The translations under genes and the position numbers were made by a program. From positions 2,068,001 through 2,132,000 of the forward strand of contig NZ_CP047026.1 of the NCBI RefSeq assembly GCF_009796785.1: a DNA stretch of 64,000 nt, read 5' to 3'. Shown piece after piece: positions 25,667 through 35,040 of the stretch; the stretch's first letter is position 1; the number at the start of each line of letters is the position of its first letter. The notes beneath the pieces were generated by a model. The model was not told the origin of the DNA. It searched no databases and worked only from the letters and a program-made list of their open reading frames with translations. The stretch comes from Polaribacter sp. L3A8. Lineage in GTDB: Bacteria; Bacteroidota; Bacteroidia; Flavobacteriales; Flavobacteriaceae.

Positions 25667-25689
25667 TACTATAGTAAAATAGTAGGATA
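25667..25689. promoter_or_regulatory. Candidate Rrf2 autoregulatory site
   Basis: On the minus strand TATCCTACTATTTTA, sharing TATCCTACTNNTTTA with the cys operon palindrome. The second arm is degenerate. It lies 29-51 bp before the rrf2 start. Confidence 0.5.
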
Positions 25690-25706
25690 CACTTTTAGAG
25701 TAAAAA

Positions 25707-25746
25707 AACACGAATTACAGGAATAGAAACCTCTGTAATTCGTGTT
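25707..25746 (-). terminator. Terminator after metZ
   Basis: Perfect 14-bp hairpin AACACGAATTACAG / CTGTAATTCGTGTT, with a T-run on the minus strand, 20 bp after the metZ stop. Confidence 0.88.
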
Positions 25747-25766
25747 CTTTTTATAAATTTTATTTA

Positions 25767-26933
25767 TTACAATGCTAACGCTTGTTTAATATCTGCGATA
25801 ATATCATCTGCATGTTCTAAACCAACAGAAACACGCACCAAACCATCTGTAATACCAACCTCTAACCTGTCTTCTAAAGACAATCTACCGTGTGTTGTAG
25901 ATGAAGGATGTGTAACGATTGTTCTAGTATCACCTAAATTGGCAGATAATGAACACATTTTTATTTTATCTAAAAATGCCCTTCCAGCATCAATTCCTTC
26001 TTTAATTTCAAAAGCAACAATGTTTCCTCCTAATTTCATTTGATTTTTAGCCACTTCATATTGAGGATGTGATTTTAAAAATGGATATTTTACAAATTCC
26101 ACATTTTCATTACCCTCTAAAAAAGCAGCCACTTTTAAAGCATTTTCACAATGTTTTTCTACTCTTATAGATAAGGTTTCTAAACTTTTTGATAAAACCC
26201 AAGCGTTAAAAGGAGACATTGCAGGACCAGTATTTCTTGCAAAAAGATAAATTTCTCGCATTAAATCTGCTCTACCAACAGTTACACCACCTAAAACTCT
26301 TCCTTGACCGTCAATTAATTTAGTTGCAGAATGTATTACTAAATCTGCTCCGAATTTTATAGGCTGCTGAATGTATGGTGTTGCAAAGCAATTATCAACA
26401 ATAAAAATAAGGTTGTGCTTTTTTGCAATTTTACCAATTAAATCTAAATCTAAAATATCTACAGCAGGGTTTGTTGGTGTTTCTATATAAAGAATCTTTG
26501 TATTTTCTTTTATCAAACTTTCTACCAAGTCAACTTCATCAACCTTAAAATAAGAGGTTTCTATATTCCATTTTGGTAAAAACTTGGTAAACATACTATG
26601 TGTAGATCCAAAAACAGATCTACAAGAAACTACATGATCGCCTGCGTTTAACAAAGCAGCAAATGATGAAAAAATTGCAGACATTCCGGTTGCAAAAGCA
26701 TAACCTGCTTCTGCTCCTTCCATCGCTACAATTTTATCTACAAATTCCGTTGTATTTGGGTTTGTAAAACGACTGTATAAATTACGTTCTTTTTCTTCTG
26801 CGAAGGATGCACGCATGTCTTCTGCATCATCAAAAACAAAACTTGATGTTAAATATAAGGGTGTAGAATGTTCAGAAAACTGACTTCTTTCTGTTTGATT
26901 TCTAATTGCTTCTGTTTCGAAATGTTTTTTCAT
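25767..26933 (-). CDS. metZ: O-succinyl/O-acetylhomoserine sulfhydrylase (trans-sulfuration family)
   Basis: 388 residues of the Cys/Met metabolism PLP family. Markers are YSRFTNPNT, the PLP-lysine segment VIHSATKLIDGQGRVLGG (about 195-212), and the C-terminal HPSSTTHGRL. It transfers sulfide to activated homoserine to make homocysteine. It lies 76 bp after the MetX-ThrA fusion gene and differs from the second homologue at 30514-31788. The choice between MetZ and a gamma-synthase/lyase is inferred. Confidence 0.85.
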   Translation of the reverse strand: MKKHFETEAIRNQTERSQFSEHSTPLYLTSSFVFDDAEDMRASFAEEKERNLYSRFTNPNTTEFVDKIVAMEGAEAGYAFATGMSAIFSSFAALLNAGDHVVSCRSVFGSTHSMFTKFLPKWNIETSYFKVDEVDLVESLIKENTKILYIETPTNPAVDILDLDLIGKIAKKHNLIFIVDNCFATPYIQQPIKFGADLVIHSATKLIDGQGRVLGGVTVGRADLMREIYLFARNTGPAMSPFNAWVLSKSLETLSIRVEKHCENALKVAAFLEGNENVEFVKYPFLKSHPQYEVAKNQMKLGGNIVAFEIKEGIDAGRAFLDKIKMCSLSANLGDTRTIVTHPSSTTHGRLSLEDRLEVGITDGLVRVSVGLEHADDIIADIKQALAL

Positions 26934-26935
26934 TA

Positions 26936-27005
26936 TTATGGTTTTTGGTTAATGGTTTTTGGTTGATGGTTTTAACTAATAACCAACAACTATAAACTAA
27001 AAACC
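26936..27005. repeat. AACCA/TGGTT intergenic repeat without an enclosed gene
   Basis: TGGTTTTTGGTTAATGG on the left half and AATAACCAACAAC..AAAACCA on the right half, arranged as an inverted pair. The same word family flanks the four-helix-bundle gene at 12.7-13.1 kb. Confidence 0.6.
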
Positions 27006-27009
27006 ACTT

Positions 27010-30000
27010 TTAGTTATTATGTTTTGCTAATCTTAAAATATCTCCAAAAACACCTCTTGCAGTTACACTTGCTCCAGCTCCCGCTCCTTGTATTACAATT
27101 GGTTGTTCTCCGTAAGATTCTGTATAAATTTCAAAAATTGCATCAGAACCTTTTAATGAACCTAAAGGTGTACTTTTATCTGTAGAAACTAATTTCACTT
27201 CTAATTCCCCTTTATTTTGTGATAAATCTCCACTTAATTCACCAATATAACGTAAAACGTGATTTGGTTTTTGATTGTCTTTTAAAGTTTGATATTCATC
27301 ATTTAACAATTCTAAATTACCTAAAAAATCGGCAACAGAACCACCTCTTAAATTTTCTGGAATTAAATTTTTAATTTCAACCTCATCAAATTCGTTTTCT
27401 AACTCTAATTCTCTTGCTAAAATTAGTAATTTTCTAGCAACATCATTTCCTCCTAAATCTTCTCTAGGATCTGGCTCTGTAAAACCTTTGTCAATTGCTT
27501 CTTTTAATATCTCTGAAAAAGGAGCGTTTTTAGCTGAAAAATTATTGAACAAATAACTTAAACTTCCTGAAAAAACGCCTCTAATCTTGGTGATGTTCTC
27601 TCCGGATTCATGTAGCAATCTAATCGTATCAATTAAAGGCAAACCTGCACCAACATTTGTTTCGTACAAGTATTGCTTTTTGTATTCTTTTAACTTTGCT
27701 CTTACTTCTTTGTAAAAATCAAAAGACAACGTATTTGCTATTTTATTACAAGACACTAAATCGAAACCAGCTTCTATAAAAGGAATGTAATTACTTACAA
27801 AATTTACATTTGCCGTGTTATCAACCATAATTAAATTCTCAAAATGGTTTGCATTTGCAAATGCAATAATATCATCAACATTTACATTTTCTTTACCATT
27901 TTCTAACAAATTTTGTTTCCAATCTTTAGAAACTCCATTTTTATTTAACAACACTTTTTTAGAGTTTGCTACAGCAAAAACATTCAGTTGAATTTTTCTT
28001 CGTTCTAAAACAGATTGTGTGTTTTCTATAATTTGATCAATCAGGGTTCCTCCAACCAAACCTTTTCCAAAAACGGCTATGTTTATTTTTTTGGTAACTC
28101 CAAAAACCTGACCATGAATTACATTTACCGCCTTGTTTAATTGATCTTTTCTAACCACCAAACTCACATTTTTACCTGTTACCGTATTATTGAATAAAAC
28201 AGGTACAATTTGGTTTTTAATTAAGGCATTATAAGGATGATGAAACTCACTTAAATCTTGACCAATAATAGAAATTACAGCCACATTATTTACAATAGAA
28301 ATATGATTTACATCTTGCGAATAAAAATCATTTTCGAATTCTCTTTCTAAAGCCGTAACAGCTTCTTGCGCATTATCTGCATCAATAATTAACCCAATTC
28401 CTCTTTCTGAAGAACCTTGCGCAATAATACTGATACTAATATTACGATCACTTAAAGTCTTAAAAATACGTGCATCAACCCCAACTTTACCTAACAAACC
28501 TCTACCTTCAAAATTTAATAAGGCAACGTTTTCAATAGTAGAAATAGATTTTATTCCTTTTGTTGATGATTCTGCGGTAATTAAAGTTCCTTTATCTTCT
28601 TTATTAAATGTATTTAAAATTCTAAGATTGATGTTCTTTTCTAATAAAGGAATAATGGTTTTTGCATGTAAAATAGTCGCTCCAAAATTGGCCAATTCAT
28701 TCGCTTCCGAGAATGATAATTGTTCAATTTTTTTAGCATCTGCCACTAAATCTGGGTTTGCCGTAAAAATACCGCTAACATGTGTATAATTCTGTAGCTC
28801 ATCAGCATCTAAATAATTAGCCAATAAAGCTGCCGTATAATTACTACCGTTTCTACCCAAAGTAGTAGTTTCTCCTTTTTTGTTTGCTGCAATAAAACCA
28901 GTAACTATATTAATTACCGAATTGTTATCCTTAAAATAACTAATTACATTTTCTTTAGAAACCGCCGTAATTGGTTGTGCATTTCCAAAGTTTTCATCTG
29001 TAATAATTAAAGATCTAGAATCTACTGCATTAGCAAAAATCTGTTCCTTTTCTAACAAACTAGCCACTAATTTTACCGATAATAATTCGCCTTGTGCTAA
29101 AACTTCATCTTTAATTTTCTGGCTATAATCTCCTAATAAAGAAACACCTTCAAAAATTATTCCTAATTTTGAAAACTCTTCAGAAAAATCAACAGCACTA
29201 TTTGGCGCTAGTTGATATTCTTTAAACTCCTCAAACTTACTTTTATATTCTTTTTTTGATGCTGCTAACTCTAAAATAGCTTCTAAATCATTGGTAGAGT
29301 TCCCTCTTGCAGAAGCTACAATTGTAATTTTTACTCCGGCTTTATATTTACTTGCAATAATTTCAATTGCATTTTCCAATCCTTTGCCATTGGCTAAAGA
29401 TTTTCCTCCAAATTTTAAAACTTTCATCTTCTTTTCTCTATAATCTTTATTAAAAATAGGCTCAATAATTTTCTGTAATTGGTCATATTCCATTAAAAAA
29501 GCATCATGACCATGCACCGAATTTATTTCATTATACGTAACATTATCTTTTGTTAATGCTAATTTTTTATGCGTTTCTCTGTTTTCTTCCGCAGTAAAAA
29601 ACAAATCTGAATCGACCCCAATAATGTGAATATTTGCACTTACTTGATCTAAAATTTCAATATCTTTTTTCCCACCAACAGTAACGTCAATTGTTTTTAA
29701 TAATTGATTCATTAATTTGTATGAAGATAATTGATACCGTTCTTGCAATGATTTACCATGATGCAACAACCAACTTTCTACATCAAAAATATCTGAATCG
29801 TCTTTTTTTGATCGATGAAAACGTTCTTTAAAAGATTCTGGTGTTCTATAACACAACATTGCGTGCATGCGAGCATCATGAACAGGATTGCTAGAATTTA
29901 CTAAAAACTGTTCTTGAATCTGGCAATTTGCAATTAACCAATCTGTAGATTTCCAATCGGTTGCAATTGGCAAAAAGTGTTTGGTTAATTTGGTGTTTAA

Positions 30001-30411
30001 AACCATCATTTCCCAAGCAATTCCTCCTCCTAAAGATCCACCGATTAAAGCAAATAGTTTATCAATTTTTAATACTGATAATCCTTGTAAAAAAATTCTA
30101 GCAACATCTCTTGCTATAAAATCTTTATAATTTTCTATTAAAAAACCATCAAATCCATTTCCTGGAATATTGAAAGATAAAATGGAATAAACATCAGTAT
30201 TTATTGCCTTTTCTTTTCCAACAATATCAATCCACCAACCATTTTCACCAGCAACATCACTATTACCCGTTAATGCATGGTTAATTAAAATAATAGGAGC
30301 ATCGCCTAGCTCTTGTCCAAAAACCTGATAACTCAAATTCATTTCAGAAATTAAGGCACCAGTTTCTGTGGTAAAATCTTTTATTTTGATATGTTCTAGT
30401 TGATGTTTCAA
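27010..30411 (-). CDS. Homoserine O-acetyltransferase - aspartokinase - homoserine dehydrogenase fusion
   Basis: 1133 residues with three enzymes. Residues 1-328 are a MetX-type alpha/beta hydrolase (LINHALTGNSD, nucleophile elbow GGSLGGGIAWE, late GVDSDLFF and VHGHDAFL). From M329 (MKVLKFGGKSLANGKG) comes a ThrA-like aspartokinase with ACT domains, then homoserine dehydrogenase from about residue 780 (IAVFGKGLVGGTL). The chain thus makes aspartyl phosphate, reduces the semialdehyde and acetylates homoserine towards methionine. A separate start at M329 is possible, but the frame is continuous and the linker is only a few residues. Confidence 0.92.
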   Translation of the reverse strand: MKHQLEHIKIKDFTTETGALISEMNLSYQVFGQELGDAPIILINHALTGNSDVAGENGWWIDIVGKEKAINTDVYSILSFNIPGNGFDGFLIENYKDFIARDVARIFLQGLSVLKIDKLFALIGGSLGGGIAWEMMVLNTKLTKHFLPIATDWKSTDWLIANCQIQEQFLVNSSNPVHDARMHAMLCYRTPESFKERFHRSKKDDSDIFDVESWLLHHGKSLQERYQLSSYKLMNQLLKTIDVTVGGKKDIEILDQVSANIHIIGVDSDLFFTAEENRETHKKLALTKDNVTYNEINSVHGHDAFLMEYDQLQKIIEPIFNKDYREKKMKVLKFGGKSLANGKGLENAIEIIASKYKAGVKITIVASARGNSTNDLEAILELAASKKEYKSKFEEFKEYQLAPNSAVDFSEEFSKLGIIFEGVSLLGDYSQKIKDEVLAQGELLSVKLVASLLEKEQIFANAVDSRSLIITDENFGNAQPITAVSKENVISYFKDNNSVINIVTGFIAANKKGETTTLGRNGSNYTAALLANYLDADELQNYTHVSGIFTANPDLVADAKKIEQLSFSEANELANFGATILHAKTIIPLLEKNINLRILNTFNKEDKGTLITAESSTKGIKSISTIENVALLNFEGRGLLGKVGVDARIFKTLSDRNISISIIAQGSSERGIGLIIDADNAQEAVTALEREFENDFYSQDVNHISIVNNVAVISIIGQDLSEFHHPYNALIKNQIVPVLFNNTVTGKNVSLVVRKDQLNKAVNVIHGQVFGVTKKINIAVFGKGLVGGTLIDQIIENTQSVLERRKIQLNVFAVANSKKVLLNKNGVSKDWKQNLLENGKENVNVDDIIAFANANHFENLIMVDNTANVNFVSNYIPFIEAGFDLVSCNKIANTLSFDFYKEVRAKLKEYKKQYLYETNVGAGLPLIDTIRLLHESGENITKIRGVFSGSLSYLFNNFSAKNAPFSEILKEAIDKGFTEPDPREDLGGNDVARKLLILARELELENEFDEVEIKNLIPENLRGGSVADFLGNLELLNDEYQTLKDNQKPNHVLRYIGELSGDLSQNKGELEVKLVSTDKSTPLGSLKGSDAIFEIYTESYGEQPIVIQGAGAGASVTARGVFGDILRLAKHNN

Positions 30412-30436
30412 TTATTGGCTAAATTTTAAATTTATT

Positions 30437-30506
30437 TGTCAGTTCGAGCTCAGTCGAGAACTTATTTACTCTCATACAAAAAGCTTTCGATTGCGCTCGA
30501 ACAGAC
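30437..30506. repeat. GTTCGAG-type repetitive extragenic palindrome
   Basis: TGTCAGTTCGAGCTCAGTCG on the left and an imperfect inverse, TTTCGATTGCGCTCGAACAG, on the right, about 25-bp arms. It fills the metY to metX-thrA gap and is a common flavobacterial palindrome from memory. It may act as an attenuating terminator. Confidence 0.7.
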
Positions 30507-30513
30507 ATTTTTA

Positions 30514-31788
30514 TTATATTTTTGAAAAAGCAGCTTTTAAATCTTCTTTTAAATCTTCTAAATCTTCTATACCAACAGACAATCTAATTAAATCTTGACT
30601 AACACCTGCACTTGCTTGTGCCGCTTCGTCTAATTGCTGATGCGTTGTACTTGCTGGATGAATAATTAATGATTTTGTATCACCAATATTAGCTAATAAA
30701 GAAAACACTTTTGTAGTATCTGCAATTACTTTTGCAGCTTCAAAACCTCCTTTTACACCAAAAGTTACCAAACCACTTTGTCCTTTTGGCAAATATTTAT
30801 CTGCTAACGTTTTGTATTTACTACTTGCTAAACCAGGGTAATTTACCCAAGTTACTTCTTCTTGCGCTTCTAACCATGTTGCTAATGCCAGTGCATTTGC
30901 AGAATGTTGTTTAATTCTAACAGGTAAAGTCTCTAAACCTTGAATGATATTAAATGCGTTTGTAGGGCTTAAGGCTGCACCAAAATCACGTAAACCTTCT
31001 AAAATTAATTTAAAAGTAAACGCTGCTGCACCTAAAGCTTCATGATATTTTAAACCATGGTAACCTGCAGAAGGCTCTGTAAATTCTGGAAACTTACCGT
31101 TTGCCCAGTTAAAAGTTCCTGCATCAATAATTGCACCTCCTAAAGAAGTTCCTTGACCGCCAATATATTTTGTTAAAGAATGAATTACAAGATTTGCTCC
31201 GTGTTTAATTGGGTTTAATAAAGCTGGTGTTGCCACAGTATTATCTACAATAAAAGGAACCTCAGCTGCTTTAGCTTCTACAGAAATTGCTTCTAAATCT
31301 AAAACATCTAATTTAGGATTTCCTAAAGACTCTACAAAAAATGCTCTAGTATTATCTTGAACAGCTTTTTTAAATTCTGCTGGGTTAGATGCATCTACAA
31401 ACGTAGTTGTAATACCTAATCTTGGTAAGGTAACACTTAATAAATTATAGGTTCCACCATATAAACTGCTAGATGCAACAATATGATCTCCTGCTTTTAA
31501 AAGCGTTAATAACCCTGTTGCAATTGCGCCTGTACCAGATGCAAAAACTACCGCTGCGATTCCGCCTTCTACAGCCGCTAAACGGTCTTGTAAAATTTGG
31601 TTTGTAGGGTTGTTTAAACGGGTGTAAATAAATCCTAATTCTTTTAATGAAAAAAGATTTGCAGCATGTTCAGAATTGTTAAAAACATACGATGTTGTTT
31701 GATAGATAGGAACGGCTCTTGTTCCTCCATTTTGTGTTACATCATGCCCTGCATGTAATGCGTTTGTTGCTAATTTGTACGTACTCAT
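30514..31788 (-). CDS. metY: O-acetylhomoserine sulfhydrylase
   Basis: 424 residues of the PLP trans-sulfuration family, with an N-terminus typical of MetY (ALHAGHDVTQNGGTRAVPIY). The PLP-lysine segment is VIHSLTKYIGGQGTSLGG and the end is HPASTTHQQL. It makes homocysteine from O-acetylhomoserine and sulfide, matching the acetyltransferase activity of the downstream fusion protein. A SAM-I riboswitch 232-324 bp upstream couples it to SAM supply. Confidence 0.93.
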   Translation of the reverse strand: MSTYKLATNALHAGHDVTQNGGTRAVPIYQTTSYVFNNSEHAANLFSLKELGFIYTRLNNPTNQILQDRLAAVEGGIAAVVFASGTGAIATGLLTLLKAGDHIVASSSLYGGTYNLLSVTLPRLGITTTFVDASNPAEFKKAVQDNTRAFFVESLGNPKLDVLDLEAISVEAKAAEVPFIVDNTVATPALLNPIKHGANLVIHSLTKYIGGQGTSLGGAIIDAGTFNWANGKFPEFTEPSAGYHGLKYHEALGAAAFTFKLILEGLRDFGAALSPTNAFNIIQGLETLPVRIKQHSANALALATWLEAQEEVTWVNYPGLASSKYKTLADKYLPKGQSGLVTFGVKGGFEAAKVIADTTKVFSLLANIGDTKSLIIHPASTTHQQLDEAAQASAGVSQDLIRLSVGIEDLEDLKEDLKAAFSKI

Positions 31789-31818
31789 TTTTCTGTTTTT
31801 TTTTGAGTTAATTTGGCT

Positions 31819-31844
31819 CCTGTTTTTACAGGAATGACATTTTC
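31819..31844. repeat. TCATTCCTG-type extragenic palindrome
   Basis: GGCTCCTGTTTTTACAGGAA; on the minus strand TTCCTGTAAAAACAGGAGCC. A short relative, TTCCTGTTTACACAGGA, lies at 32466-32482 in the metK leader. Confidence 0.5.
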
Positions 31845-32019
31845 AAAAGATACAAAAATATAAACTATTCTGAATCAGTTTGAGATTAAACCAAAAGTTG
31901 AATGCATCAATTTTGTTGATGTACTTACTAGAAAAATGTTATTAAGAATTATGCAAATACACGGAAGTGTAATTGTTTTTCGGTTATCTATCCAATTTCT
32001 GATAAATGAATCTGAAATT

Positions 32020-32112
32020 AAGTAGAATTTAGCACCTTCTTTTCCTCACGAAAAGGGTTGCTAAGGTTTCAACGGGTCTTTCCCTCCACCTTTCTTGATA
32101 ACATTTCAATAA
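32020..32112 (-). promoter_or_regulatory. SAM-I (S-box) riboswitch upstream of metY
   Basis: On the minus strand TTATCAAGAAAGGTGGAGGG, GACCCGTTGAAACCTTAGCA, ACCC and GGTGCTAAATTCTAC appear in S-box order, close to the consensus. Confidence 0.95.
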
Positions 32113-32132
32113 GTTATTGAACTTTGAGAATG

Positions 32133-32140
32133 CAAATATA
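32133..32140 (-). promoter_or_regulatory. -7 promoter element of metY
   Basis: TATATTTG on the minus strand (TAnnTTTG), 21 bp before the riboswitch. Confidence 0.65.
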
Positions 32141-32318
32141 TGCTTAGAAAAATTTAATATCCAAGTAAAAACCAAATTATTTTTTAGAAATATAAATATC
32201 ACATTAAAACTCCTTGTTTAATAATTATCAAACAAATAACAAACAATGAATTTTGTTTTATTGATAATCTCATAATAAAATATTATGCTGAAAAATTATG
32301 TTATTAGAATTTAAGCTG

Positions 32319-32326
32319 TAACTTTG
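32319..32326 (+). promoter_or_regulatory. -7 promoter element of metK
   Basis: TAACTTTG matches TAnnTTTG. Transcription would start near 32333, just before the SAM-II-like aptamer. Confidence 0.65.
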
Positions 32327-32335
32327 CAAAGAATT

Positions 32336-32418
32336 TTAGAGGAAAAATTTGAACTGATTGCAACCTCTGATGCTGATTTTATTTTATCAGCTGAAACAAA
32401 AAATGCTAAAGCAGTAAT
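32336..32418 (+). promoter_or_regulatory. SAM-II-type riboswitch in the metK leader
   Basis: P1 stem AGAGG (32338-32342) / CCTCT (32364-32368) encloses ATTTGAACTGATTGCAA. An extra hairpin GCTGATTTTATTTTATCAGC (32371-32390) follows, then AAATGCTAAAGCAGT, whose CAGT can pair with ACTG of the first loop. The UUGCA before P1' and the GCUAAA segment are SAM-II hallmarks. The long internal hairpin suggests the long-loop variant. metK starts 138 bp later; that stretch holds a CCTGTTTACACAGG hairpin and no ORF. Confidence 0.7.
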
Positions 32419-32555
32419 AATCTACTACTTTTAGCGACCAACGCAATCTCTTTTCATTTTTCTTTATTCCTGTTTACACAGGATAGATAAATTTTAAGGA
32501 AACTTTATGTTTTCTATACGGGAATCATTTTTAATACTATAAAAGAAGATTTATT

Positions 32556-33812
32556 ATGTCATATTTATTTACCTCAGAAAGTGTTTCTGAAGGACACCCA
32601 GACAAGATTGCAGATCAAATTTCTGATGCTTTAATCGATAATTTTTTAGCATTCGACAAAACAAGTAAAGTTGCTTGTGAAACAATGGTAACAACAGGTC
32701 AAGTATTTTTAGCGGGAGAAGTAAAATCTAAAACATATTTAGATGTTCAAAAAATTGCTAGAGATGTAATTAACAAAATTGGTTACACAAAAGGAGCTTA
32801 TATGTTTGACGGAAACTCTTGTGGAGTTTTATCTGCCATTCATGAGCAATCTCCAGACATTAACCAAGGTGTTGATAGAGCAAACCCAGAAGAACAAGGT
32901 GCAGGAGACCAAGGAATGATGTTTGGTTACGCAACCGATGAGACAGAAAACTACATGCCTTTGGCGTTAGAATTATCTCATAGACTGTTAATTGAATTAG
33001 CTGCATTAAGAAGAGAAAACAAAGATATTCCTTATTTAAGACCAGATGCTAAAAGTCAGGTTACTATAGAGTATTCTGATGACAATGTGCCACAGAGAAT
33101 TGATGCTATCGTAATTTCTACACAACATGATGATTTTGATACATCTGATGATGTAATGTTAACGAAAATCAAAAAAGATATTGTTGAAATTTTAATTCCT
33201 AGAGTTGTAGCAAAATTACCTGCTCATATTCAGAAATTATTTACAGACAATATTACTTACCACATTAACCCTACAGGTGTTTTTGTAATTGGTGGACCTC
33301 ATGGAGATACTGGTTTAACAGGAAGAAAAATTATAGTTGATACCTACGGAGGAAAAGGTGCACATGGTGGTGGGGCATTTTCTGGTAAAGATCCATCTAA
33401 AGTAGATAGATCTGGAGCATATGCAACAAGACACATTGCTAAAAACTTGGTTGCTGCCGGACTTTGTAAAGAAGTTTTAGTGCAAGTTTCTTATGCAATT
33501 GGTGTTGCTAAACCAACAAGTATTAATGTTGAAACGTATGGTACAGCTACTGTAAATTTATCTGACGGAGAAATTAGTAAAATAGTAGAATCTATTTTTG
33601 ATATGCGTCCTTACTTTATTGAAAAACGTTTAAAATTAAGATCTCCTATTTATTCTGAAACAGCTGCTTATGGTCACATGGGTAGAACTCCAGAAGTAAA
33701 AACAGTAACATTTACAAACCCAATGGGAGAAACTACTTCTGAAGAAGTTGAAACTTTCACTTGGGAAAAACTAGATTATGTTGATACTATAAAAGAAGCT
33801 TTTAAATTATAA
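32556..33812 (+). CDS. metK: S-adenosylmethionine synthetase
   Basis: 418 residues with all signatures: [26 protein letters not shown], and the phosphate loop [16 protein letters not shown]. It makes SAM from methionine and ATP, the molecule sensed by the riboswitches here. It is transcribed away from the metY block with its own promoter, a SAM-II-like leader and a strong terminator. It is slightly longer than E. coli MetK, as usual in Bacteroidota. Confidence 0.97.
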   Translation: MSYLFTSESVSEGHPDKIADQISDALIDNFLAFDKTSKVACETMVTTGQVFLAGEVKSKTYLDVQKIARDVINKIGYTKGAYMFDGNSCGVLSAIHEQSPDINQGVDRANPEEQGAGDQGMMFGYATDETENYMPLALELSHRLLIELAALRRENKDIPYLRPDAKSQVTIEYSDDNVPQRIDAIVISTQHDDFDTSDDVMLTKIKKDIVEILIPRVVAKLPAHIQKLFTDNITYHINPTGVFVIGGPHGDTGLTGRKIIVDTYGGKGAHGGGAFSGKDPSKVDRSGAYATRHIAKNLVAAGLCKEVLVQVSYAIGVAKPTSINVETYGTATVNLSDGEISKIVESIFDMRPYFIEKRLKLRSPIYSETAAYGHMGRTPEVKTVTFTNPMGETTSEEVETFTWEKLDYVDTIKEAFKL

Positions 33813-33831
33813 AAACTTCAATATTAAAATT

Positions 33832-33868
33832 AAAAAAGCCTTTAGAATTTATCTTCTAAAGGCTTTTT
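33832..33868 (+). terminator. metK terminator
   Basis: Hairpin AAAGCCTTTAGAA / TTCTAAAGGCTTT followed by TT, 20 bp after the metK stop. Confidence 0.9.
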
Positions 33869-33883
33869 GGTATTCCTAAATTA

Positions 33884-34904
33884 ACGTGAGTTCGATGTAA
33901 GAAATTTTAATTAAACCTATAAAAAAAGCAGAATATTTAGTATATTAAAGTACTGAATTCTAATATATTAATAAATATCCTGCTTATGATTTCTGATAGT
34001 AAAATTATAGAAATTTTCTGTTCTTTAGATGATTTTATGAAAGAATTTAACTTAATTCTTAATAAAAACAGCATTTCTGATGGTTCAACAACTAAAAAAC
34101 GTAATAGAAAGTTCAAAATGTCTGATAGTGAAGTGATGACCATACTTGTTATATTTCACCTAAAGTCTTACCGAAACCTTAAACACTTTTACTTAAACCA
34201 TATTTGTAAATACAGACAAGATCTGTTTCCAGATTGTGTTTCTTATAATAGATTTGTAGAACTTCAAAAAAAGGTTACACAACCTTTAGCCGTTTTTATG
34301 AAAATGTATTGTTTAGGCGATTGCACAGGTATCTCTTTTATTGATTCTACTCCTTTAAAAGTATGTCACTATAAAAGAGAAAAACAACATCAAGTATTTA
34401 AAGATATTGCCAAAAAAAGCTATGGAACTATGGGGTGGTATTTTGGATTTAAACTACATATTGTCTGCAATGACAAAGGAGAAATTATTGATTTTATGTT
34501 CACTCCAGCCAATGTAGATGACAGATTCCCTCTCAAACAAAAGAAGTTTCACGACAAATTATTTGGAAAAATTTTTGGAGACAAAGGATATATTGGGAAA
34601 GATTTATTTGAAAGACTTTTTGTAGACGGAATTCATTTAATAACTAAAGTTCGAAAAAACATGAAAAAGAAAGCAATGGACTATATGGATAAAGTTATCC
34701 TAAGAAAAAGAGCAATCATCGAAACAGTAAATGATGTACTAAAAAACACTTGCCAAATTGAACATTCTAGACATAGATCTTTTGATAATTTCATAACAAA
34801 TATGATCTCTGGATTAATTGCATATTCTTTTTTACCTAAAAAACCTTCTATAAAAATCCCGAATATGTTACCGAATATTGCGATTGATTAGCTCGAACTC
34901 ACGT
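33884..34904 (+). mobile_element. IS982-family insertion sequence, 1021 bp
   Basis: Perfect terminal inverted repeats ACGTGAGTTCGA / TCGAACTCACGT, flanked by a 7-bp target duplication TAAATTA (33877-33883 and 34905-34911). It carries one intact transposase gene and lies between two terminators, so it disrupts no gene. Confidence 0.95.
33986..34891 (+). CDS. IS982-family transposase
   Basis: 301 residues, single ORF of the IS. The DDE-type catalytic region includes GISFIDSTPLKVC, MGWYFGFKLHIVCND, KIFGDKGYIGKDL and the C-terminal KRAIIETVNDVLKN. The length and this motif set fit IS982 transposases. There are no internal stops or frameshifts, and the clean target duplication suggests recent movement. 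Confidence 0.93.
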   Translation: MISDSKIIEIFCSLDDFMKEFNLILNKNSISDGSTTKKRNRKFKMSDSEVMTILVIFHLKSYRNLKHFYLNHICKYRQDLFPDCVSYNRFVELQKKVTQPLAVFMKMYCLGDCTGISFIDSTPLKVCHYKREKQHQVFKDIAKKSYGTMGWYFGFKLHIVCNDKGEIIDFMFTPANVDDRFPLKQKKFHDKLFGKIFGDKGYIGKDLFERLFVDGIHLITKVRKNMKKKAMDYMDKVILRKRAIIETVNDVLKNTCQIEHSRHRSFDNFITNMISGLIAYSFLPKKPSIKIPNMLPNIAID

Positions 34905-34974
34905 TAAATTACGTATTCTGATTTTCTTTAATGAGATAAAAACATTTTAGAATCAACAGAAACATTAAAAAAGA

Positions 34975-35008
34975 AAAACCGTTTTGTAAAAAATTACAAA
35001 ACGGTTTT
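34975..35008 (-). terminator. Terminator after the SDR gene
   Basis: Perfect 15-bp hairpin AAAACCGTTTTGTAA / TTACAAAACGGTTTT with T-rich 3' side on the minus strand, 33 bp after the stop. Confidence 0.88.
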
Positions 35009-35040
35009 AATAAATATTAAATCCAATAAAAAACTTTTAC

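Noticed and set aside
12660-27005. AACCA/TGGTT repeats as a CRISPR array
   Set aside because: Units are too short and irregular, without spacers or cas genes.
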